Of a DNA stretch of 11,677 bases, positions 7,132-11,677 are shown piece after piece. Position numbers and translations under genes: made by a program. Under the pieces are notes generated by a model. That model was not told the origin of the DNA. It saw only the letters and a list, made by a program, of their open reading frames with translations, and ran no database searches. Origin of the DNA: Candidatus Nitrosomarinus sp. (GTDB lineage Archaea > Thermoproteota > Nitrososphaeria > Nitrososphaerales > Nitrosopumilaceae); assembly GCA_003702465.1 (NCBI GenBank), contig REGF01000020.1, positions 4,849 to 16,525 on the forward strand. The letters run 5' to 3'. The stretch's first letter is position 1, and every line of letters begins with the position of its first letter.

Positions 7132-7139
7132 GTTAAATA
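7132..7139 (+). promoter_or_regulatory. TATA box of the 110-residue AMO-linked membrane protein gene
   Basis: GTTAAATA is centred about 37 nt before the ATG at 7173, predicting a 5' leader of roughly 10 nt. It lies in the divergent promoter region shared with the uS15 operon. Confidence 0.55.
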
Positions 7140-7172
7140 AGTCACTGGCAGGAAAAACGACAGGTAAAAAGT

Positions 7173-7505
7173 ATGAATTCAAAAATACTATTAGCAGCAT
7201 CCTTAATCGCTGTCTTCACTATCGGACTTTCAGCACAAAGTTCTCTTGCATTTGCACAGTACATGGGCAATGTTGGTAGTGAAGGACAAACCGGATCATA
7301 TACTTTAGAGGAAGCACTAGAGATTCAATCTCGTAGAGTTGCTTCTGCTGAAGCAAATCCAGCAGCTGGATCAGGAACTCCATACATTAGTGCAGATGGT
7401 GTTGTTGGTGCAGCAGTAATTGCAGGAGCAGTATTCGGTGGTATTGCAGGAGCTTTCTTCATTAGAGGAAGATCAGGTAAATACGCAGCAATGGGCAGAG
7501 GATAA
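7173..7505 (+). CDS. Small exported membrane protein, candidate archaeal AMO subunit (AmoY/AmoZ type)
   Basis: This 110-residue protein has a clear signal peptide (hydrophobic core about residues 5-25, likely cleavage after AFA at 28), a short polar middle with LEEALEIQSRRVASAEANPAAG, and one C-terminal transmembrane helix rich in Ala and Gly (about 76-97). A basic tail (RGRSGKYAAMGRG) follows, probably cytoplasmic, so the mature N-terminal part is outside. Work on native complexes from ammonia-oxidising archaea identified two extra small AMO subunits, AmoY and AmoZ, whose genes are linked to amo genes in streamlined genomes. This gene and its neighbour at 7617 fit by size, topology and linkage. 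I cannot tell which is Y and which is Z. It has its own TATA box and a T-rich 3' end like that of amoA. Confidence 0.7.
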   Translation: MNSKILLAASLIAVFTIGLSAQSSLAFAQYMGNVGSEGQTGSYTLEEALEIQSRRVASAEANPAAGSGTPYISADGVVGAAVIAGAVFGGIAGAFFIRGRSGKYAAMGRG

Positions 7506-7522
7506 AAAAACCTCACTTTTCC

Positions 7523-7545
7523 TTTTCATTTTATTATTTTCTCTT
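7523..7545 (+). terminator. T-rich terminator of the 110-residue membrane protein gene
   Basis: TTTTCATTTTATTATTT at 7523-7539 begins 18 nt after the stop codon and is followed by more pyrimidine (TCTCTT). The same 17 nt occur after amoA (11642-11658). Archaeal termination uses such oligo-T tracts. Confidence 0.6.
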
Positions 7546-7585
7546 AGTGGATACTGATCTCGTACTTTGTAAGAATAAAAGAAAT

Positions 7586-7593
7586 GTATATAT
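7586..7593 (+). promoter_or_regulatory. TATA box of the 89-residue AMO-linked membrane protein gene
   Basis: GTATATAT is centred about 27 nt before the ATG at 7617, the spacing for a leaderless mRNA. Confidence 0.7.
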
Positions 7594-7594
7594 C

Positions 7595-7607
7595 GCACAA
7601 ATAGTGC
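7595..7607 (+). promoter_or_regulatory. Possible operator: perfect inverted repeat GCAC-N5-GTGC
   Basis: GCACAAATAGTGC lies directly between the TATA box and the predicted transcription start of the 89-residue protein gene. A dyad in this position would let a bound repressor block RNA polymerase. The arms are only 4 bp, so chance is possible. Confidence 0.3.
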
Positions 7608-7616
7608 AAAAATATT

Positions 7617-7886
7617 ATGATTCCTATCGTAGGTACTTTCCTAAGTATCCTGTCAACACTAACAGGACAATTAGGACCAAACTATGATCCATTATTCTAT
7701 GATGTAATGATTTACATCTTCGGAACCATCATGTTCACAATATTCCTTCTTGGAGTAATCTCATTTTGGTTACGTGTACACGGCTGGGCATACAAAGACA
7801 ACCGTGAGAGATGGGTTGATGAATTAGACAGACACTTTGAAAGAGAAGGTATTGGTCTTATTCCAGACAACGGTAAATACTGGTAA
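7617..7886 (+). CDS. Small membrane protein, candidate archaeal AMO subunit (AmoY/AmoZ type)
   Basis: This 89-residue protein has one strong transmembrane helix at about 30-52 (IYIFGTIMFTIFLLGVISFWL). A moderately hydrophobic N-terminus (IPIVGTFLSILSTL) could be a second helix or a membrane-surface helix. A charged, aromatic C-terminal tail follows (WAYKDNRERWVDELDRHFEREGIGLIPDNGKYW). It is not similar by eye to AmoA, AmoB, AmoC or AmoX. Its size, linkage and conservation of a WAYKDNRERWV-type tail fit one of the two AOA-specific AMO subunits called AmoY and AmoZ. It is transcribed from its own TATA box with no leader, and ends in a T-rich tract (TCTTTTCATTATTTTTAAT at 7901-7919) towards a convergent gene. 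Confidence 0.7.
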   Translation: MIPIVGTFLSILSTLTGQLGPNYDPLFYDVMIYIFGTIMFTIFLLGVISFWLRVHGWAYKDNRERWVDELDRHFEREGIGLIPDNGKYW

Positions 7887-7900
7887 ACTTACCACTTACA

Positions 7901-7919
7901 TCTTTTCATTATTTTTAAT
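7901..7919 (+). terminator. T-rich terminator of the 89-residue membrane protein gene
   Basis: TCTTTTCATTATTTTTAAT begins about 15 nt after the stop codon and shares the TTTTCATT core with the 3' ends of other AMO-linked genes. Confidence 0.45.
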
Positions 7920-7953
7920 ATCTTCAAGGCAGTTCATCTACCTACTTTTGAAC

Positions 7954-7971
7954 TCAAAAATCAAGTTTTGA
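7954..7971. terminator. Small hairpin between convergent genes
   Basis: TCAAAA (7954-7959) and TTTTGA (7966-7971) form a 6-bp stem around a 6-nt loop in the 140-nt gap between convergent genes. It could help stop transcription on either strand. The support is structural only. Confidence 0.25.
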
Positions 7972-8026
7972 ATACTTATGAAAAATTTCAATAATTCGCA
8001 AAGTCTGAATTTTCTGTATTACGAAT

Positions 8027-8554
8027 TTAATTCTCTGGTAGTGGTGGCAAGAAGTCTTTATCTTTTGATGTATCATAATTCTTTGAAGTAAATACTGCTT
8101 TGTAGTGATACTTATCTTGCAATGGTGTTTTTAGGCCGTTTTCGGCTAATCTATCATTTACATAAATCTCAGTTTTTGATTCTTCCATATCTCTTATTTG
8201 AAACTTGGAAATGTATAGGAAATGTCCTAATTCAAAATTTGGATTTTCACTCCATTCTGCATAAACTGTTCCGTCATTAGATAGTGTGTATATAGCTCTT
8301 TGACACTCATCTGAAATTCCGATATTTGGCTGAACTTCTGCTTTTTGACCGTCCATGATCATTTCAAATGTAAATGATATTTTCCAATCTGTCTCCATAT
8401 CATCTATACATGCATTATGTGCTTGTTTGGCTATCATTGGATTTACCCCTACAGTTGTAAGTAATACTGCAATAGCCCCTACCGCTGCACTAATTACAAG
8501 AAATTTTATTGCTTTTTTTCTCTTATAAGGATCTCCAGTTCCTGGCCATTTCAT
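8027..8554 (-). CDS. Hypothetical membrane-anchored extracytoplasmic protein
   Basis: This 175-residue protein (from the ATG at 8554) has a basic N-terminus (YKRKKAIKF), one transmembrane helix (about FLVISAAVGAIAVLLTTVGV), and then a domain of about 135 residues that should face outside. I cannot name it. The segment DGQKAEVQPNIGISDECQRAIYTLSNDGTVYAEWS looks like a small extracytoplasmic domain seen in archaea and bacteria, whose pattern I recall as P-x-NIGI...C...LHTHD..G.IHVE. Here the histidines of that pattern are replaced by Tyr, Leu and Asn, so a metal-binding role would be lost. That relation is inferred by eye. A TTG two codons upstream (8560) is a possible but less likely start. The gene lies 38 nt after the 8593-8910 gene, probably co-transcribed, and points against the AmoY/Z-type gene. 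Confidence 0.75.
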   Translation of the reverse strand: MKWPGTGDPYKRKKAIKFLVISAAVGAIAVLLTTVGVNPMIAKQAHNACIDDMETDWKISFTFEMIMDGQKAEVQPNIGISDECQRAIYTLSNDGTVYAEWSENPNFELGHFLYISKFQIRDMEESKTEIYVNDRLAENGLKTPLQDKYHYKAVFTSKNYDTSKDKDFLPPLPEN

Positions 8555-8592
8555 TGTCAATATTTTACTAAGATTCCTTAAAGTCCTTTCTT

Positions 8593-8910
8593 TTATTCAT
8601 ACATCACTTCAATTGTATCTAATTGGTCTTGATGATCTGCTAGAAAAAATGCAATTTCATTTGAGTCTATTTCTAACCATTCTGATTCCCCTTTGTATGG
8701 TAGATAATCTTCTACAAATAGTACTCCTTCTGGACCTGAAACTCTAACAACAATTCTATCTTTTTCTGACTCTATTGGAAATGGTAATTTCAGAACTTTT
8801 CCTCTTCTTTCATTTTGAATATTTACTTTGTACATATCTGAACGAAATTCAACTTCTCCAAAAAAATAACTTTGATTCAGATCTAATTTTATGATTTTAA
8901 AATCTAGCAT
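8593..8910 (-). CDS. Hypothetical protein, strand-rich, AMO-linked
   Basis: This 105-residue protein has no signal peptide, no membrane helix and no cysteine. It alternates hydrophobic and charged residues in a pattern suggesting a beta-rich fold (MLDFKIIKLDL, YFFGEVEF, DRIVVRVSGPEGVLFVEDYL, TIEVMYE). It is acidic overall. I do not recognise a family. It sits between amoB, on the same strand upstream, and the membrane-anchored protein gene downstream. Those two genes probably form a bicistron separate from amoB, because a terminator-like sequence follows amoB. A weak TATA-like TTTTTATT at 8940-8933 lies about 26 nt before the ATG. The coding frame is supported by length, ATG start and its compact placement rather than by homology. 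Confidence 0.65.
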   Translation of the reverse strand: MLDFKIIKLDLNQSYFFGEVEFRSDMYKVNIQNERRGKVLKLPFPIESEKDRIVVRVSGPEGVLFVEDYLPYKGESEWLEIDSNEIAFFLADHQDQLDTIEVMYE

Positions 8911-8932
8911 TTTTTTCTATTATTTTTTTATG

Positions 8933-8940
8933 AATAAAAA
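8933..8940 (-). promoter_or_regulatory. Weak TATA-like box upstream of the 105-residue protein gene
   Basis: TTTTTATT on the minus strand is centred about 26 nt before the ATG at 8910. The sequence is a poor TATA match in T-rich DNA. Confidence 0.3.
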
Positions 8941-8977
8941 GATCATGATTGTTTAACGCAAAGCGTAAGTGGTATCT

Positions 8978-8999
8978 ATAAAATGAAAAAGGTTGGGTT
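8978..8999 (-). terminator. T-rich terminator of amoB, identical to that of amoA
   Basis: Starting 2 nt after the amoB stop, the minus strand reads AA followed by CCCAACCTTTTTCATTTTAT. All 22 nt are identical to 11632-11653 after amoA. The T5 and TTTTAT tracts are typical archaeal termination signals. Confidence 0.65.
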
Positions 9000-9001
9000 G
9001 T

Positions 9002-9571
9002 TTAGATAACTTGCCAAGGTCTAGTTGCAAACGTAATAACATATCCGACACCAATTATGATTGATTGGTATGCAATGTTGGTATATGGAATTGGTTTGAT
9101 AATTGGTTCACCTTCTACGACAACAGTTTGACCTGGACCGAGTCCTGGACCAACTTGAGCTACGTTGAGTTGGGTGTGTACGTGGTATACACCTGCTTCA
9201 AGTGCTTTAGCAGATAATGAGTATTCAAGAACTGAGTTACCTGGAATGTCAAAGACGTTTCCTGGTGGGTCTCTTGCTAACATTTCCCATCTGTTACCTG
9301 CGTTAGTTGACTCTGAGAAAATGGATATCCATCCTCTAAGGTCTCTTTCTACAAGACTGACTAATGTTCCTTGAAGTGTCAAGGTTTCGCCAGTTTGTAG
9401 GGATTGTCTATTGAAGGTTTCATCTTCTATTCTGATGAATCGACTTTGGAGTTGTGCTTGGACACCGTGTGCATCTGCAGTTGGCATTATAGATTCAACC
9501 CAGTTGAATCCTAATGTTCCTAGTGCAAGTACTACAGCTAGTCCTAATACGATAATCTTTTGTTCGACCAT
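9002..9571 (-). CDS. amoB: Ammonia monooxygenase subunit B
   Basis: This 189-residue protein is the archaeal AmoB, the copper-binding extracytoplasmic subunit of AMO, which oxidises ammonia to hydroxylamine. A signal segment (about 5-33) ends at ADA, leaving His35 (HGVQAQLQSRF) at the mature N-terminus. With His130 and His132 in VYHVHTQLNV this gives the three-histidine CuB site known from PmoB. The single cupredoxin-like domain is followed by one transmembrane helix (about 166-183) and the protein stops. It lacks the second cupredoxin domain of bacterial AmoB/PmoB, as is normal in archaea. The gene is divergent from amoC across a 255-nt AT-rich region. A TATA-like box is about 39 nt upstream. 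Confidence 0.97.
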   Translation of the reverse strand: MVEQKIIVLGLAVVLALGTLGFNWVESIMPTADAHGVQAQLQSRFIRIEDETFNRQSLQTGETLTLQGTLVSLVERDLRGWISIFSESTNAGNRWEMLARDPPGNVFDIPGNSVLEYSLSAKALEAGVYHVHTQLNVAQVGPGLGPGQTVVVEGEPIIKPIPYTNIAYQSIIIGVGYVITFATRPWQVI

Positions 9572-9606
9572 ATTATATCCCTATTAATGGAGAGGTAGAT
9601 TGCATC

Positions 9607-9614
9607 GTTATATG
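9607..9614 (-). promoter_or_regulatory. TATA box of amoB
   Basis: CATATAAC on the minus strand is centred about 39 nt before the ATG, predicting a leader of about 12-14 nt, unlike the leaderless neighbours. Confidence 0.55.
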
Positions 9615-9796
9615 TTTTACCTTCTTGACGAGGATCGACGTTATTCATATGTTAATCATTGATGTTATACAATGAATTCAATAAAAAAATGATGTAATTT
9701 TTATCAAATTTTATATATTAAAAATAATTTATTTCAAATTAATTAATAATATATGATAATTTATTGAAGAAAAATCTTGAAATTATGAACTCTTGC

Positions 9797-9803
9797 TTTA
9801 TAT
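9797..9803 (+). promoter_or_regulatory. TATA box of amoC
   Basis: TTTATAT is centred 27 nt before the ATG at 9827, as expected for leaderless transcription. Confidence 0.75.
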
Positions 9804-9826
9804 CCTGAATTTACCCTTATGTACAC

Positions 9827-10390
9827 ATGGCACAGATGCCCGCATTAATTCCAAAAGAAGTTGAGATCCAGAGACTAAAGAAAATCTGGCTCATCGTCAT
9901 AGCTATGGGATCAACTGCAGCATCAGTCGAAGTAGATAACTTCGTTGATGGTTCTTTGCATCAAACCTCTATCAGAGATAGTGCATTTACACCAGCACAC
10001 TGGTGGCTATACTCCCACTTCGTTACATTACCACTCGGATGGGGAGCAGCAGCAATCTATGATAGAAAAATACCTGTTCTTAGAGGTCCTAACAATTCAA
10101 TGAACACTGGTCTTAAGATGACCATTCTTGGTTACTTAGCAACAATGTTCACAATTGGGGTCAATGAGATGTGGCATTTCTGGTTTGTAGAGGAGATCTT
10201 TGCAGTACCAAATCACTGGATGTTTAACATGGGAGTCGTAGTGGCTTTCATGGGTGCATTAGCATACGTAGTCAGAGTATATGCTCGACTCGTAGAACTA
10301 GGTGCAGAAACTCCTGGTGAGAATCCATATGTTGCAGAAATGTACAAGATGGCCTTAGAAGGTAAATTGTACAGTAGAAGCATCCCATAG
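9827..10390 (+). CDS. amoC: Ammonia monooxygenase subunit C
   Basis: This 187-residue integral membrane protein is the archaeal AmoC. The segment around residues 41-58 (D41GSLHQTSIRDSAFTPAH58) has the D-x3-H-x12-H spacing of the copper site in PmoC (Asp, His, His), so D41, H45 and H58 are the likely ligands. Several transmembrane helices follow: about 17-33, 59-76, 97-120 and 129-152. A polar C-terminal tail ends at RSIP. It is shorter than bacterial AmoC, as usual in archaea. ATG at 9827 is chosen because the TATA box is 27 nt upstream. Another Met at residue 4 would leave a 9-nt leader. Codons such as ATC, GTC and CTC are more frequent than in the housekeeping genes to the left, in line with high expression. 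Confidence 0.98.
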   Translation: MAQMPALIPKEVEIQRLKKIWLIVIAMGSTAASVEVDNFVDGSLHQTSIRDSAFTPAHWWLYSHFVTLPLGWGAAAIYDRKIPVLRGPNNSMNTGLKMTILGYLATMFTIGVNEMWHFWFVEEIFAVPNHWMFNMGVVVAFMGALAYVVRVYARLVELGAETPGENPYVAEMYKMALEGKLYSRSIP

Positions 10391-10397
10391 ACAAAAC

Positions 10398-10418
10398 GTG
10401 CAAACGCACACTTTTTTT
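10398..10418 (+). terminator. Hairpin plus T-tract after amoC
   Basis: GTGC (10398-10401) and GCAC (10406-10409) form a 4-bp hairpin with an AAAC loop, followed two bases later by seven T (10412-10418). This resembles a short intrinsic terminator, and more T-rich DNA follows to 10437. Confidence 0.55.
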
Positions 10419-10478
10419 CTATTTTTATTATTTTTCTAAGTCAACCTGATCGTGATGGAATCAGCACTTTAAGAAAGA

Positions 10479-10485
10479 TTTAAAA
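10479..10485 (+). promoter_or_regulatory. TATA box of amoX
   Basis: TTTAAAA is centred about 30 nt before the ATG at 10512, predicting a leader of only a few bases. It indicates that amoX need not depend on read-through from amoC. Confidence 0.6.
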
Positions 10486-10511
10486 GGATTCTGAATCCCA
10501 TTAATTCCATA

Positions 10512-10874
10512 ATGACTCTTCCTAAAGGATTCGGTTCTGGCGGTGCTGGTGGTTCATCAAGCGCCGACGTTGAACGAATGATTGGACGACGCGTTGAAAA
10601 CATGACTGGAATAATCACTATTTCATTTATTGCAGCATGGTTGGCAACTTTTGCTGGAACTGCAGCAGGATACTTCTATTATCCTTGGGCATATCCAACA
10701 CCAAGTGGTCACTTTGCATTCATCGTACTCACAATCATTGAGGCAATTGGTTACATCTTCTGTGTTAAAGTAATGGAAGAAGGTTCCAACAAAAACAGTA
10801 ACGGTATTGTTGCTGGAGTTGTAGGTGCTGTTACAGTCGGTACAATAATGATCGCATTATTCATCGGAAAATAA
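10512..10874 (+). CDS. amoX: Ammonia monooxygenase-associated subunit AmoX
   Basis: This 120-residue protein lies between amoC and amoA, the conserved location of amoX in marine archaeal amo clusters. AmoX was detected with AMO in native complexes of ammonia-oxidising archaea and has no bacterial counterpart by sequence. It has a Gly/Ser-rich cytoplasmic-looking N-terminus (GFGSGGAGGSSSADVERMIGR) and three transmembrane helices at about 33-57, 68-86 and 98-118. A short loop with YYPWAYPTPSGH joins the first two. No metal-binding cluster is apparent. It has its own TATA box and a T-rich end, so it may be transcribed separately from amoC and amoA. Confidence 0.95.
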   Translation: MTLPKGFGSGGAGGSSSADVERMIGRRVENMTGIITISFIAAWLATFAGTAAGYFYYPWAYPTPSGHFAFIVLTIIEAIGYIFCVKVMEEGSNKNSNGIVAGVVGAVTVGTIMIALFIGK

Positions 10875-10899
10875 ACAGAAACCAACTCAAGACACTTCT

Positions 10900-10912
10900 T
10901 TTTCATTTTAAT
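10900..10912 (+). terminator. T-rich terminator of amoX
   Basis: TTTTTCATTTTAA begins 25 nt after the stop codon and shares TTTTTCATTTTA with the amoA and amoB ends. It is preceded by AACCAACT, which resembles the AACCCAACC that leads those two. Confidence 0.5.
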
Positions 10913-10950
10913 TTAAGTCAAAAATGCCGATCTTCATAACACTCTAAAAT

Positions 10951-10958
10951 TTTATATA
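10951..10958 (+). promoter_or_regulatory. TATA box of amoA
   Basis: TTTATATA is centred about 26 nt before the ATG at 10981, predicting a leaderless amoA mRNA. Confidence 0.78.
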
Positions 10959-10980
10959 CAGAACTTTTCCTCAATTCCGT

Positions 10981-11631
10981 ATGGTCTGGTTAAGACGATG
11001 TACACACTACTTATTCATAGTAGTAGTTGCAGTTAACTCTACACTGTTAACAATTAATGCAGGAGACTACATCTTCTACACTGACTGGGCTTGGACATCG
11101 TACACGGTATTCTCAATATCGCAAACTTTGATGCTTATTGTAGGAGCTACATACTATCTTACATTTACAGGCGTTCCAGGCACAGCAACGTACTACGCTC
11201 TAATTATGACAGTATACACATGGATTGCAAAAGGTGCATGGTTTGCACTCGGATATCCATATGACTTCATTGTAACTCCAGTATGGTTACCATCAGCAAT
11301 GCTTTTGGACTTAGTCTACTGGGCAACAAAGAAGAACAAGCACTCCTTGATACTGTTTGGCGGCGTACTGGTAGGAATGTCTTTACCATTATTCAATATG
11401 GTAAACCTCATTACAGTTGCAGACCCGCTTGAAACGGCATTCAAATATCCAAGACCAACATTGCCACCATATATGACACCGATAGAACCCCAAGTAGGTA
11501 AGTTCTATAACAGTCCAGTCGCATTGGGCGCAGGTGCAGGTGCAGTTTTGGCATGTACATTTGCAGCGTTAGGTTGTAAATTGAACACTTGGACATACAG
11601 ATGGATGGCCGCATGGTCAAAGTGGGACTAA
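10981..11631 (+). CDS. amoA: Ammonia monooxygenase subunit A
   Basis: This 216-residue integral membrane protein is archaeal AmoA, full length for marine group I.1a. It shows the characteristic N-terminus MVWLRRCTHYLFIVVVAVNS, the conserved loop NAGDYIFYTDWAWTSYTVFS (26-45), WIAKGAWFALGYPYDF (81-96), and the C-terminal TWTYRWMAAWSKWD. About six transmembrane helices are visible, near 9-27, 40-60, 69-90, 101-115, 122-147 and 178-197. A loop rich in Pro and Tyr (155-177) separates the last two. It packs with AmoC and the AmoB helix in the AMO trimer. This gene is the standard marker for ammonia-oxidising archaea. It has its own TATA box and ends in a terminator shared with amoB. Confidence 0.99.
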   Translation: MVWLRRCTHYLFIVVVAVNSTLLTINAGDYIFYTDWAWTSYTVFSISQTLMLIVGATYYLTFTGVPGTATYYALIMTVYTWIAKGAWFALGYPYDFIVTPVWLPSAMLLDLVYWATKKNKHSLILFGGVLVGMSLPLFNMVNLITVADPLETAFKYPRPTLPPYMTPIEPQVGKFYNSPVALGAGAGAVLACTFAALGCKLNTWTYRWMAAWSKWD

Positions 11632-11658
11632 AACCCAACCTTTTTCATTTTATTATTT
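11632..11658 (+). terminator. T-rich terminator of amoA
   Basis: Directly after the stop comes AA, then CCCAACCTTTTTCATTTTAT, then TATTT. The first 22 nt are identical to the end of amoB, and TTTTCATTTTATTATTT matches the end of the 7173-7505 gene. Confidence 0.65.
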
Positions 11659-11677
11659 ACTCCTAGGGGACCCTCTA

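Larger units (their letters stand above)
9572..9826. promoter_or_regulatory. Divergent amoB-amoC regulatory region
   Basis: This 255-nt non-coding stretch holds the amoB TATA box (9614-9607) and the amoC TATA box (9797-9803). From about 9665 to 9780 it is extremely AT-rich with A and T runs. Near 9626-9640 a less AT-rich patch, TTGACGAGGATCGACG, interrupts this. No further gene or RNA is visible. Confidence 0.6.

Noticed and set aside
8953..8968. Inverted repeat ACGC-AAA-GCGT between amoB and the 105-residue gene.
   Set aside because: The perfect arms are only 4 bp with a 3-nt loop, and extension fails by mismatch. There is no T-tract directly after it, so it is not listed as a site.
10141..10240. 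H117 and H130 of AmoC also have 13-residue spacing like the PmoC copper ligands.
   Set aside because: The position four residues before H117 is Asn, and the surrounding sequence does not match. The D41-H45-H58 segment with HQTSIRDSAFTPAH fits the PmoC site much better.
11664..11677. Palindrome-like TAGGGGACCCTCTA at the right edge.
   Set aside because: Too short and cut by the window end. It cannot be assigned to a promoter, repeat or gene.
1..11677. CRISPR arrays, insertion sequences, integrases, attachment sites, tRNA or rRNA genes.
   Set aside because: No regularly spaced repeats, transposase-like frames, or recognisable tRNA or rRNA sequences were found. The window looks like stable core chromosome.

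Overview
The window reads as the chromosome of a marine-type ammonia-oxidising archaeon (Nitrososphaerota/Thaumarchaeota, Nitrosopumilus-like). The diagnostic evidence is a complete archaeal ammonia monooxygenase (AMO) gene set at the right end: amoB on the minus strand, then amoC, amoX and amoA on the plus strand. The protein sizes (189, 187, 120 and 216 residues) are those of group I.1a archaea. The DNA is strongly AT-rich, genes are tightly packed, and most promoters are a TATA box about 27 nt before the start codon, which implies leaderless mRNAs.

Left part, 1-2421, all minus strand: the first 40 codons of a gene cut by the window edge, a MoxR-type AAA+ ATPase directly upstream of it, and a geranylgeranyl reductase-family flavoprotein expected to act in archaeal membrane-lipid saturation. 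Between 2422 and 2598 lies an intergenic stretch with a GC-rich island flanked by complementary arms. It is a candidate structured small RNA with partial box C/D features.

Middle part, 2599-7048, all minus strand: an information-processing block in the order uS15, a RecJ-like DHH phosphoesterase, a KEOPS Pcc1-like subunit, seryl-tRNA synthetase, eS1 and a COG1325 RNA-binding protein. The first four genes overlap by 1, 38 and 1 nt and look translationally coupled. eS1 has its own TATA box and a TTG start. This is a version of the archaeal exosome/ribosomal-protein superoperon.

Right part, 7049-11677: from a divergent promoter region, two small plus-strand membrane-protein genes (110 and 89 residues) match the type of extra AMO subunits described in archaea as AmoY and AmoZ. 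Two unrecognised minus-strand genes follow (one membrane-anchored and probably extracytoplasmic, one soluble), and then amoB, amoC, amoX and amoA. Each AMO-related gene has its own TATA box and its own T-rich 3' end. amoB and amoA share an identical 22-nt terminator-like sequence. The AMO proteins should assemble in the cytoplasmic membrane, with the AmoB copper domain outside, to oxidise ammonia to hydroxylamine.

The least explained parts are the GC-rich island at 2494-2583, the two unknown genes at 8027-8910, and the shared 5' and 3' signals of the AMO cluster.
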